The notes beneath the pieces are model-generated. The model was not told the DNA's origin and made no database searches. It saw only the letters and a list, made by a program, of their open reading frames with translations. Position numbers and translations under genes: made by a program. Below are positions 1 through 8,058 of a stretch of 64,000 bases of DNA, one piece after another. How positions within the stretch are numbered: the first letter of the stretch is position 1; the number at the start of each line of letters is the position of its first letter. Source of the stretch: Defluviibacillus sp043739385 (lineage in GTDB: Bacteria; Pseudomonadota; Gammaproteobacteria; Burkholderiales; Burkholderiaceae_C); the NCBI GenBank assembly GCA_043739385.1, contig JAYUED010000166.1, positions 1-64,000 on the forward strand, read 5' to 3'.

Positions 1-1
1 G

Positions 2-1711
2 GTGCGAACCAACGCCACCTACTTGGATCGCGGCTTGGTGGGCGACTTGATCGCCAACAATGTCAAGTTCGACGTGAAGGCCCGCGAAGAAGGCTCGCTC
101 TTGATGACTTTGTTGGTCAGCTGGGGCCCCATGCTGCTGTTGATCGGCGTTTGGGTGTACTTCATGCGCCAAATGCAAGGTGGCGGCAAGGGTGGGGCCT
201 TCAGCTTTGGCAAAAGCAAGGCCCGCTTGCTTGACGAGAACAACAACACCGTCACGTTTGCCGATGTCGCCGGTTGCGATGAAGCCAAGGAAGAAGTCAA
301 AGAAGTCGTGGATTTCTTGAAAGACCCGACCAAGTTCCAAAAGCTTGGTGGCCGTATCCCTCGTGGATTGCTGCTGGTTGGCCCTCCTGGAACCGGTAAA
401 ACCTTGCTTGCAAAGAGCATTGCCGGTGAAGCTAAGGTGCCTTTCTTTTCGATTTCAGGCTCTGATTTTGTTGAAATGTTCGTTGGTGTAGGCGCATCCC
501 GGGTGCGCGACATGTTCGACAACGCCAAAAAGAATGCGCCCTGCATCATCTTTATTGATGAAATTGACGCTGTAGGCCGTCAACGTGGTGCTGGCTTGGG
601 TGGTGGTAACGACGAACGCGAGCAAACGTTGAACCAGATGCTTGTCGAGATGGACGGCTTTGAAACCAATGTTGGCGTGATCGTGGTTGCAGCGACCAAT
701 CGCCCGGATATTTTGGACGCCGCGTTGTTACGCCCTGGTCGTTTTGACCGTCAGGTCTATGTCACATTGCCTGACATCCGTGGCCGTGAGCAAATCTTGA
801 ACGTCCACATGCGCAAAGTGCCTGTTAGCCAAGACGTGAACCCCACTGTCATCGCCCGCGGCACCCCGGGCATGAGCGGTGCTGATTTGGCAAACTTGTG
901 TAATGAAGCTGCGCTGATGGCCGCCCGCCGCAATGCCCGCGTCGTGGAAATGCAGGATTTCGAGAAAGCCAAAGACAAGATCTTCATGGGCCCAGAGCGT
1001 AAAAGCATGGTCATGCCTGAGGAAGAGCGCCGCAACACGGCTTACCATGAGTCTGGCCACGCCTTGCTCGGCAAATTATTGCCTAAGTGCGACCCTGTCC
1101 ATAAAGTCACTATCATCCCGCGTGGCCGTGCCTTGGGCGTGACGATGAGCCTTCCTGCTCAGGATCGCTACAGCTACGACAGTGGCTACATGTTGAGCCA
1201 AATCAGCATGTTGTTTGGTGGCCGTATTGCCGAAGAAGTGTTCATGAAGCAAATGACCACTGGTGCCAGCAACGACTTCGAGCGTGCTACGGGCATCGCT
1301 CGCGACATGGTGACCCGCTACGGCATGACCGAGGCCCTGGGGCCTATGGTCTACGCTGAAAACGAAGGTGAAGTCTTCTTGGGTCGCTCTGTGACCAAGA
1401 CAACGACTATGAGCGAGCAAACCATGCAAAAGGTGGATGCTGAAGTACGTCGCATCATTGATCAGCAGTATTCACAGGCACGCAAGCTGATCGAAGACAA
1501 CCAAGACAAAATGCACGCCATGGCGAAAGCTTTGTTGGAATGGGAAACTATCGACAGTGACCAGCTCGACGACATCATGGCCAACAAAGAGCCACGTCCA
1601 CCAAAAGACTGGACACCTCGTGTGCCACCGGCAACTGGTGGCGGAAATGGCACCGGCAGTGGTGATGTCCCTGTAGCTGTTAAGCCTGATCCAGCGCCGA
1701 CTGCAGCTTAA
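2..1711 (+). CDS. ftsH: ATP-dependent zinc metalloprotease FtsH (5' truncated)
   Basis: Membrane-anchored AAA+ protease that extracts and degrades unassembled or damaged membrane proteins and some regulators. The visible 569 residues lack about 70 N-terminal residues, including the first transmembrane segment, because the gene starts before the window; the first codon shown (GTG) is internal. The second transmembrane segment is around residues 35-55. Walker A GPPGTGKT is at 127-134, followed by Walker B IIFIDEID and the SRH arginine region. The zinc-binding HESGH motif at 349-353 opens the peptidase domain. The C-terminal tail is rich in Pro, Gly and Thr, as usual for betaproteobacterial FtsH. 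folP and glmM follow on the same strand, a common order in proteobacteria. Confidence 0.98.
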   Translation: MRTNATYLDRGLVGDLIANNVKFDVKAREEGSLLMTLLVSWGPMLLLIGVWVYFMRQMQGGGKGGAFSFGKSKARLLDENNNTVTFADVAGCDEAKEEVKEVVDFLKDPTKFQKLGGRIPRGLLLVGPPGTGKTLLAKSIAGEAKVPFFSISGSDFVEMFVGVGASRVRDMFDNAKKNAPCIIFIDEIDAVGRQRGAGLGGGNDEREQTLNQMLVEMDGFETNVGVIVVAATNRPDILDAALLRPGRFDRQVYVTLPDIRGREQILNVHMRKVPVSQDVNPTVIARGTPGMSGADLANLCNEAALMAARRNARVVEMQDFEKAKDKIFMGPERKSMVMPEEERRNTAYHESGHALLGKLLPKCDPVHKVTIIPRGRALGVTMSLPAQDRYSYDSGYMLSQISMLFGGRIAEEVFMKQMTTGASNDFERATGIARDMVTRYGMTEALGPMVYAENEGEVFLGRSVTKTTTMSEQTMQKVDAEVRRIIDQQYSQARKLIEDNQDKMHAMAKALLEWETIDSDQLDDIMANKEPRPPKDWTPRVPPATGGGNGTGSGDVPVAVKPDPAPTAA

Positions 1712-1726
1712 GATCACCCAACTACC

Positions 1727-1800
1727 GGGCCTGGGGTCAGGGGTATTGAGGGCAGGGTTAAACCCCTGACTTTGATGCCACTGGCCCTTTTCCCGTTTTT
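1727..1800 (+). terminator. Candidate terminator downstream of ftsH
   Basis: A nested inverted repeat lies just after the ftsH stop. Inner arms GTCAGGGGT (1736-1744) and ACCCCTGAC (1762-1770) pair perfectly. Outer arms GGGCC (1727-1731) and GGCCC (1783-1787) also pair and are followed by T-rich sequence. The loop is long, so it may only attenuate transcription into folP. Confidence 0.45.
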
Positions 1801-1873
1801 GATGCTGTCGTTTAGATCATTTGTCTTGTTCCTCTCGCTTTTATCTTTTTGATTTCCACAGCCACTTTGTACG

Positions 1874-2767
1874 ATGTCCCTTTATTGGCAAACTACCCGC
1901 TTCTCAATTGACTTGTCACAGCCGCGCATCATGGGCATTGTGAACATCACACCTGATTCGTTTTCTGACGGTGGCCAGCACGCGGACCGTGGTGGTGCGC
2001 TTTCGCATTGCGAGCAGCTGGTTCGTGACGGTGCCCATATTTTGGACTTGGGTGGTGAGTCCAGCCGACCTGGCGCACCGCCGCTGCCTGTCGAGGAAGA
2101 GTTGGCTCGGGTCTTGCCCATCTTGCGTGATGCCTTAACGCTGGGCGTTCCGGTCTCGGTAGACACCTACAAAGCTGCGGTGATGCAGGCCGCGCTGGAT
2201 TTAGGGGCTGACATCATCAATGACATTTGGGCGCTGCGACAACCTGGTGTCAACGGCAGTGCGAGTGCCATGGATGTGGTTGCGCAGCATCCCAATTGCG
2301 GTGTTTGCCTGATGCACATGCACGGCGAACCACAAACTATGCAGCTCCAGCCTATGTCTGTAACAGGCACTGCTTTACGCACTTCTGGCACTGTTGAGGT
2401 TGGGGTTTGTGATGAAGTACGTTCATTTTTAGAGCAAAGATCTCATAGCCTGATTGCACAAGGCGTCGATAAATCCCGAATCGTCTGGGATATGGGCATT
2501 GGCTTTGGCAAAACAATTGCACAGAACTTCAGCTTACTCCAACATCAAGCAGAATGGTTACAAAGCGGATACCCGATACTGGTTGGTTGGTCGCGTAAAT
2601 CATCGCTAGGTGCTGTCACCGGACTAGCCGTGGAGCAGCGTATGGTGCCCAGTGTGGTGGCCGCATTGCTTGCTGTACAGCAGGGGGCCAGCGTGGTGCG
2701 AGTCCATGATGTGCGCGAAACGGTAGCCGCTTTGCAGGTATGGCAAGCGATGATTGCCCAGGCTTAG
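1874..2767 (+). CDS. folP: Dihydropteroate synthase
   Basis: Joins 6-hydroxymethyl-dihydropterin pyrophosphate to p-aminobenzoate to make dihydropteroate in folate synthesis; it is the sulfonamide target. The 297-residue length is normal. Signatures are GIVNITPDSFSDGG near the N terminus, DLGGESSRPGA in the substrate loop, IND in the middle, and VGWSRKSSLG near the C terminus, which supplies the conserved pABA/phosphate-binding lysine and arginine. The ATG at 1874 puts the pterin-binding motif at the usual distance from the start. It sits between ftsH and glmM on the same strand, with 40 bp to glmM. Confidence 0.97.
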   Translation: MSLYWQTTRFSIDLSQPRIMGIVNITPDSFSDGGQHADRGGALSHCEQLVRDGAHILDLGGESSRPGAPPLPVEEELARVLPILRDALTLGVPVSVDTYKAAVMQAALDLGADIINDIWALRQPGVNGSASAMDVVAQHPNCGVCLMHMHGEPQTMQLQPMSVTGTALRTSGTVEVGVCDEVRSFLEQRSHSLIAQGVDKSRIVWDMGIGFGKTIAQNFSLLQHQAEWLQSGYPILVGWSRKSSLGAVTGLAVEQRMVPSVVAALLAVQQGASVVRVHDVRETVAALQVWQAMIAQA

Positions 2768-2807
2768 ATAAAAACTAACGTCCTCAATTGGACTTGGAGA
2801 TTAATAG

Positions 2808-4142
2808 ATGACCCGAAAATACTTTGGCACCGATGGCATTCGCGGCACCGTAGGCCAACCACCCATCACGCCTGATTTTGTGCTGAAGTTGGCTCACTCA
2901 GTCGGTCGCGTTCTCAAGCAAACCGAAGAGCGTCCCACCGTCGTGATTGGCAAAGACACCCGTATTTCTGGCTATATGCTGGAAAGTGCGCTGGAATCAG
3001 GGTTTAACTCTGCTGGTGTTGATGTCGTACTACTCGGCCCGTTGCCCACACCAGGCGTCGCCTACCTTACCCGTGCACTGCGGGCAAGCTTGGGTGTGGT
3101 GATTTCCGCCAGCCATAACCCCTATCCTGATAACGGCATCAAGTTTTTTAACAAACAAGGTGCCAAGTTGGATGACGCCTGGGAAACTGCTGTTGAAGCC
3201 CTGCTGGAAGAGCCCCCTCAGTGGGTGAACTCGCATGCTGTAGGCCGAGCGCGCCGCCTGGACGATGCTGCTGGTCGCTATATTGAGTTTTGTAAAAGCA
3301 CTTTTGCCAACGATTTAACGCTCAAAAATCTGCGTATTGTGGTGGATGGTGCCAACGGTGCGGCTTACCACATTGCCCCTATGGTATTCCACGAACTGGG
3401 CGCCGAGGTGATCTCTATTGGATGTTCACCTGACGGTTTTAATATCAACGATGACGTAGGTGCTACCCATCCTAAAGCGCTGATTCAGGCGGTAAAAGCC
3501 AACCGTGCTGATTTTGGTGTGGCGCTGGATGGCGATGCCGATCGCCTGCAACTCGTCGACTCCAAAGCCCGACTTTTTAACGGTGATGAAGTGCTTTACC
3601 TGATGGCCGTTGAGCGTTTGGCCAGAGGGGAAAAAGTGCCAGGTGTGGTCGGTACCTTGATGACCAATATGGCCGTAGAACTCGCTCTCAAAGCCAAAGG
3701 TGTGCAGTTTGTGCGCGCTAAGGTGGGTGACCGCTATGTTCTTGAAGAGCTGGAGAAAAACGGCTGGCTTTTGGGCGGGGAGGGCTCAGGTCACTTGCTG
3801 GCACTGGACAAACACACCACTGGCGATGGTCTGATTTCTGCTCTGCAAGTGTTGCAGGCTTGTGTACGTAGCGGAAAAACACTGGCTGAACTTATGCACG
3901 GACTGGTGTTATTTCCGCAAGTGTTGCTCAACGTGCGGCTGCAACCTGGTCAGGACTGGAAAAGCAACACCCGCTTAGCCGAAGAAACCCTGGCTATCGA
4001 AGCCCTGTTGGGTGATACGGGGCGGATCCTCATTCGCGCCAGCGGCACTGAGCCCTTGCTACGTGTCATGGTCGAAGCCCAAGATGCCAATCTTGCACAA
4101 ACTTGTGCTGACAGATTGGTTAAGGCGGTAAAAACCAGTTAG
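2808..4142 (+). CDS. glmM: Phosphoglucosamine mutase
   Basis: Interconverts glucosamine-6-phosphate and glucosamine-1-phosphate on the way to UDP-GlcNAc for peptidoglycan and LPS. The protein has 444 residues. The phosphorylated serine is Ser102 in the SASHNP motif, matching the E. coli numbering. The metal-binding loop DGDADR and the C-terminal phosphate-binding loop RASGTEP are intact. The start is supported by the FGTDGIRG motif beginning at residue 6. Its stop codon lies between the arms of a 12-bp perfect inverted repeat (listed separately). Confidence 0.98.
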   Translation: MTRKYFGTDGIRGTVGQPPITPDFVLKLAHSVGRVLKQTEERPTVVIGKDTRISGYMLESALESGFNSAGVDVVLLGPLPTPGVAYLTRALRASLGVVISASHNPYPDNGIKFFNKQGAKLDDAWETAVEALLEEPPQWVNSHAVGRARRLDDAAGRYIEFCKSTFANDLTLKNLRIVVDGANGAAYHIAPMVFHELGAEVISIGCSPDGFNINDDVGATHPKALIQAVKANRADFGVALDGDADRLQLVDSKARLFNGDEVLYLMAVERLARGEKVPGVVGTLMTNMAVELALKAKGVQFVRAKVGDRYVLEELEKNGWLLGGEGSGHLLALDKHTTGDGLISALQVLQACVRSGKTLAELMHGLVLFPQVLLNVRLQPGQDWKSNTRLAEETLAIEALLGDTGRILIRASGTEPLLRVMVEAQDANLAQTCADRLVKAVKTS

Positions 4143-4166
4143 TCAATCAGGATTTGGTTTTTACCG
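4126..4166 (+). terminator. 12-bp perfect inverted repeat spanning the glmM stop
   Basis: CGGTAAAAACCA at 4126-4137 pairs perfectly with TGGTTTTTACCG at 4155-4166 across a 17-nt loop that contains the glmM stop codon. No T-run follows the right arm, though the arm itself contains five T. It may be a terminator or an RNA-processing hairpin. Confidence 0.5.
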
Positions 4167-4248
4167 GAGGCGACGAGCGTGCGTTGAACGACAGAATGCC
4201 GACTTTGCGCATCCGCTCGGTGCTCAGGCAGCATTTGGAGACGACTCA

Positions 4249-5217
4249 ATGAAAAATTCGTTAATAGGCATCTATGCCGTTCTTATTGCCTCTGTGGCAT
4301 GGGCCGATTACCCCGACAGACCTGTCATCCTTGTGGTGCCGTTCGCTGCGGGAGGGCCTAGCGATCACATTGCTCGTGATTTGGCCGATAGCCTGCGCAA
4401 AACCTTAGGCCAAGTCATAACTGTTGAGAATACAGGTGGCTTGGGAGGTACCGTAGGTGCTGCCAGAGTGGCTAAAGCCGCACCCGATGGCTATACCTTG
4501 CTGCTACACCACATCGGTATGGCTACAGCTCCTGCGCTGTACCGCAGCTTGTCCTACCGCCCTTTGGAGGACTTTGACTACTTAGGCATGGTTAACGAAG
4601 CGCCCATGACCTTGATTGGTCGTGCCAACTTTCCTGCGGCTAACTACGGAGAGCTAACCCAATGGATCAGTGCCAATCCGGGGCGCGCTAGCTTGGCCAA
4701 TGCAGGCGTAGGCTCCGCGTCTCATCTTTGCGGCTTGTTATTTCAAACTGCACTCAAACTACCCATGACTACTGTCCCTTACAAAGGCACAGGTCCTGCC
4801 ATGGCCGATTTGGCGAATGGGCGGGTTGATTTGATGTGCGACCAAGCAACGAATACCGTGCCACAGATCGAAGCCGGTAAGGTCAAAGCCTATGCTGTCG
4901 CCACCATTAAAAAATCGACGAATCCCATACTGGCCAAGCTGCCAACGTTGGATGAACTGGGTTTGAGGGGCTTCAACATCACGGTATGGCATGCGTTGTA
5001 TGCGCCCCGCGGCACGCCCAAAGCAGTCACCAATAAACTCAATGTAGCCTTGAAACTTGCGTTGAAAGACCCTGAGTTGATAAAGCGCTCGGAAGCACTG
5101 GGGGTCGCCATCATCAGCGACAGCCGAGTTAACCCCGTGGAGCACAAGCGCTTTGTCGAAGTCGAAACCGTGAAATGGGGCGCTGTCATTCGTGCCGTAG
5201 GACAGTTTGCGGATTAG
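4249..5217 (+). CDS. Bug/TctC-family periplasmic solute-binding receptor
   Basis: A 322-residue periplasmic binding protein of the tripartite tricarboxylate transporter family. Residues 1-19 form a Sec signal peptide ending AWA. The mature part begins with the family pattern YPDRPV, followed by VVPFAAGGPSDHIAR and the hallmark APDGYT. The repeated loop VPYKGTGPA is also present. A good ribosome site (GGAGA) precedes the ATG. No tctA or tctB membrane gene is nearby, which is usual for the expanded Bug receptors of Burkholderiales. The ligand cannot be predicted; carboxylates are typical. Hairpins after the stop suggest a single-gene unit. Confidence 0.92.
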   Translation: MKNSLIGIYAVLIASVAWADYPDRPVILVVPFAAGGPSDHIARDLADSLRKTLGQVITVENTGGLGGTVGAARVAKAAPDGYTLLLHHIGMATAPALYRSLSYRPLEDFDYLGMVNEAPMTLIGRANFPAANYGELTQWISANPGRASLANAGVGSASHLCGLLFQTALKLPMTTVPYKGTGPAMADLANGRVDLMCDQATNTVPQIEAGKVKAYAVATIKKSTNPILAKLPTLDELGLRGFNITVWHALYAPRGTPKAVTNKLNVALKLALKDPELIKRSEALGVAIISDSRVNPVEHKRFVEVETVKWGAVIRAVGQFAD

Positions 5218-5825
5218 CTTTGCCTATTAAATAGGCAGTCTAAGTATTTTTGATATAAATCATATACTTAGCGTTTCCGTACAGCGCCACGCGGAGCTTA
5301 TCAACAAGGTTGTTCAGTGATTCCAGGGAGAACCTGCTGCAGCTGCAGCTGCACAGTAGGGAAGCATTCTGTCAGTAGAAATTTGCACCGACCAGCCAAA
5401 CTTATGATCGAGTGCCGCAATAACCTGTGTGAAGCTATTTTTGACCTAAAATAGCTTTTGCCCAAGCTGAATGGTTTAAGTTTGCTATTAAAATTATAGT
5501 AAATGGACTTTACACAAGCGCTAAAGATACATTGGATTTATCCTCTGCTCAATAAAGTGGCAGTGCAAGGCTTGTCCATTTAAAACAACGACTTAGCGTG
5601 CTCTTACAGGTGCTTTGGCAAGTTACCCACAAAGTTGTCCAAGGTTTTCAGGGAAAACCCTAAATTTACAGGCCAGAGCCCGTTCACACGGCACAATGCT
5701 CAACCGCGCTCCTGATACACCTGTTGGTATTGCCAACGTTGTAATACGTTGCAATACGGCTGTAAACGTCGTAATTGTCGTAATTGCTACAGAACTCGCT
5801 AAGCACCCCAAGAAGAAAGAACAAG
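5218..5825. other. Non-coding gap with hairpins and short repeats
   Basis: No convincing gene. Directly after the upstream stop is TGCCTAT-TAA-ATAGGCA (5221-5237). Then CTAAGTAT (5240-5247) pairs with ATACTTAG (5264-5271); both are candidate terminator structures. A 16-bp palindrome TGCAGCTGCAGCTGCA is at 5338-5353. Two segments, about 5300-5335 and 5625-5660, resemble each other imperfectly and both contain a CAGGGARAACC-like core. Just before ylqF, short GTAATACG-, GCAATACG- and GTCGTAATT-type repeats occur. The whole stretch is AT-richer than its flanks. Confidence 0.6.
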
Positions 5826-6800
5826 ATGGCTATTCAATGGTTCCCCGGTCATATGCATTTGACCAAAAAGGCTATCAGCGAACGCGTCAAGGACACCGAT
5901 GTCGTGATTGAGATGCTTGACGCTCGCTTGCCCGGCTCCAGCGCCAACCCCATGCTTGCTGAGCTGACCAGCGGCAAGCCCGCGTTGAAAATACTGAACA
6001 AGCAAGACTTAGCTGACCCGGCCCGCACTGCGCTCTGGTTGGCGCACTACAACAGTCCCGCAATTGCACCAAGCGTCTCTGCGTCTGGCCATATGGCACC
6101 GGTTCAAATCACTAAAGCGATAGGCATGGACGCCTCTGAGGCTGCCCCAGCACAGCGTTTGATCCAGGCCTGCCGAGAGCTGGCGCCACATCGCAATAGC
6201 GTGGTCAAGCCGCTCCGGGTGCTAATTTGTGGCATCCCAAACGTCGGTAAATCCACACTCATCAATAGCGTGTCGGGCAAAAGCACGATGAAAACGGGGG
6301 ATGAAGCGGGTATCACCAAGCTGGAGCACCGTATTGCTGTGCGGCCTGACTTCTATTTGTACGATACGCCCGGCATGCTCTGGCCGCGCATCATCGTCAC
6401 CCAAAGCGGCTATAACTTGGCTGCCAGTGGGGCAGTGGGGCGCAACGCATTTGACGAAGAGCTGGTGGCGCTGGAGCTGGTGTCTTACCTCAAAGTCCAT
6501 TACCCCGGTTTGATGGAGGCCCGCTTCAAAATCGATGTTCGGCCCGACATGGCGGACGAGGAGTTAATTGAAGCCGTAGGCCGTAAACGTGGCGCAATTT
6601 TAGGAAAAGGCCGCGTGAATATTCAAAAAGCTGCGGAAATCGTGATCCACGAATTTCGCTCTGCCAACTTGGGACGCATCACGTTGGAGACGCCTGACGA
6701 GTTTGCAGGCTGGTTAGTTGCAGGGCAGAAGCAGGATGCTGAGCGAGCCTTGAAGAAAAAGAAAATTAAACCTGCGGTACTCGACCGTAACGCTGAATAG
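5826..6800 (+). CDS. ylqF: Ribosome biogenesis GTPase YlqF/RbgA
   Basis: Circularly permuted GTPase that helps late assembly of the 50S subunit. The G motifs appear in permuted order: NKQD (G4) near residue 58 precedes the P-loop GIPNVGKS near 133-140, which is followed by DTPG (G3). The ATG at 5826 gives the family's typical N terminus MAIQWFPGHM; a longer reading frame begins upstream but lacks homologous sequence. The 324-residue length is normal. It is followed by a convergent LacI-type gene. Confidence 0.93.
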   Translation: MAIQWFPGHMHLTKKAISERVKDTDVVIEMLDARLPGSSANPMLAELTSGKPALKILNKQDLADPARTALWLAHYNSPAIAPSVSASGHMAPVQITKAIGMDASEAAPAQRLIQACRELAPHRNSVVKPLRVLICGIPNVGKSTLINSVSGKSTMKTGDEAGITKLEHRIAVRPDFYLYDTPGMLWPRIIVTQSGYNLAASGAVGRNAFDEELVALELVSYLKVHYPGLMEARFKIDVRPDMADEELIEAVGRKRGAILGKGRVNIQKAAEIVIHEFRSANLGRITLETPDEFAGWLVAGQKQDAERALKKKKIKPAVLDRNAE

Positions 6801-6854
6801 GGCGTTGAACCGCGTTGAACTGTAGGCTGGGTTTCATTTGGAAATTGGCAAAAA

Positions 6855-7850
6855 TCACGCGGTATTGCGCTCAATAATCGAAAAACCAATGTCAATAATG
6901 GGTTCGGCAATTGGGCGACCATCAGCGCGGTCCACAATATACTGCGCTGCAGTCTGGCCAATGCGGGTGCCATCAATGCGAACCGTGGTCAAGGCCGGGT
7001 GTAGGCTTGCAGCAAAACCCAGGTCGCCTAGACCGACGATGGCCAACTGCCCCGGCACTGCCATCCCGCGCGCCTGGGCCTCGATCAGCACGCCCAAAGC
7101 CAGCATGTCCGAGCTGCAAAAAACTGCGTCAATTCTTTCAGGTCGCGCCAGCAGATCGGCCAGCCCGCTGCGGCCTGCACCCAGTGTGGTGGGTGGCGAG
7201 GTCAGCACCAAGGGTGCGTCTTGCGTCTCGCCCAAGCTACGCGCCATGCGTTGAAAGCCGCTGTTACGTCGGAGGGCGCGCTCATCGTCGCCGCAGATCA
7301 GTGCCGGACGGCGGTACCCGCGCTGGTGCAGGTAGGCGCAGACCGCCGCGCCGATGTCTTCGTTGGAAAAGCCCACTAGCATGTCAATGGGCGTGGGGGT
7401 CAGATCCCAGGTTTCCACCACCGGAATGCCCGAGGCCAGCAACTGCTTGCGTCCTGCCAATGAGTGCATGATGCCGGTGAGCACAATGCCGTCGGGGCGT
7501 CGGCGGATGATTGCATCCAGCAGCGCGTCTTCGCGGGCGCTGTCGTAGCCGCTTTGGCCCACCATCAGCTGATAGCCCCTGGCGTCTAGGGCTTGGTTCA
7601 GCGCTTGTATCGTTTCCTGAAATACCGGTCCGGTGAGTGTGGGCAACACTGCCGCCACAAGCCGGGCCTTTGACGAACGCAGACCACCCGCCATGCCGTT
7701 GGGCACGAAGCCGGTGCTGCGCACTACCACCATCACTTTTTCCAAGGTCACAGGCGACACTTGATCGGGGTGGTTCAGTGCCCTGGAGACGGTCATGGCA
7801 GATACACCCGCCATCCTGGCGATATCGTGGACAGTGAAATTATGGGTCAT
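6855..7850 (-). CDS. LacI-family transcriptional regulator
   Basis: A 331-residue repressor. The N-terminal helix-turn-helix has the family pattern DIARMAGVSAMTVSRALN and is followed by the hinge helix. A periplasmic-binding-protein-like sugar-binding core makes up the rest. The frame can be extended to a TTG at 7874, but ATG at 7850 starts just before the HTH and is preferred; neither has a clear Shine-Dalgarno. It is divergent from the glucarate dehydratase/ABC/GH31 genes. The space between contains a perfect palindrome and a second imperfect copy (both listed), so it very likely controls that operon and itself. The inducer is unknown. Confidence 0.93.
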   Translation of the reverse strand: MTHNFTVHDIARMAGVSAMTVSRALNHPDQVSPVTLEKVMVVVRSTGFVPNGMAGGLRSSKARLVAAVLPTLTGPVFQETIQALNQALDARGYQLMVGQSGYDSAREDALLDAIIRRRPDGIVLTGIMHSLAGRKQLLASGIPVVETWDLTPTPIDMLVGFSNEDIGAAVCAYLHQRGYRRPALICGDDERALRRNSGFQRMARSLGETQDAPLVLTSPPTTLGAGRSGLADLLARPERIDAVFCSSDMLALGVLIEAQARGMAVPGQLAIVGLGDLGFAASLHPALTTVRIDGTRIGQTAAQYIVDRADGRPIAEPIIDIGFSIIERNTA

Positions 7851-7887
7851 AGTTAAGGGCTGGGTACAGGGCAAAAATCTGCAGGAA

Positions 7888-7901
7888 TGATATCAATAAC
7901 A
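7888..7901. promoter_or_regulatory. Imperfect second operator near the lacI-type gene
   Basis: TGATATCAATAACA matches 12 of 14 positions of the perfect operator core TGTTATCGATAACA. It lies about 38 bp upstream of the repressor start, so it fits autoregulation or DNA looping with the site about 120 bp away. Confidence 0.5.
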
Positions 7902-8006
7902 TTGAACGTACAGCTTCTGTTTTGAATAGTAAATTTTAAGTTTTTGCTACTGAAATAAGGGTAACTACTAGTTTGTCTAGGGTGTATTAGATATACGATT
8001 AGTTTA

Positions 8007-8028
8007 AATTTGTTATCGATAACAAATT
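8007..8028. promoter_or_regulatory. 22-bp perfect palindromic LacI-family operator
   Basis: A perfect palindrome with core TGTTATCGATAACA at 8011-8024, extended on each side by AATT/AATT-type flanks. The central CG and even symmetry are typical of LacI-family operators. It lies 31 bp before the glucarate dehydratase start and within the divergent promoter region. Confidence 0.8.
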
Positions 8029-8058
8029 ACTTTGTAGCGAAATATAGCGAGCCAGACT

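Noticed and set aside
5299..5631. DnaA-box-like words TTATCAACA and TTACCCACA near 5300 and 5625
   Set aside because: Each has one mismatch to the consensus and there is no dnaA, dnaN or AT-rich unwinding cluster, so an origin is not supported.
5615..5911. Open frame overlapping the ylqF start
   Set aside because: It overlaps the true ylqF start out of frame and has no recognisable protein features.
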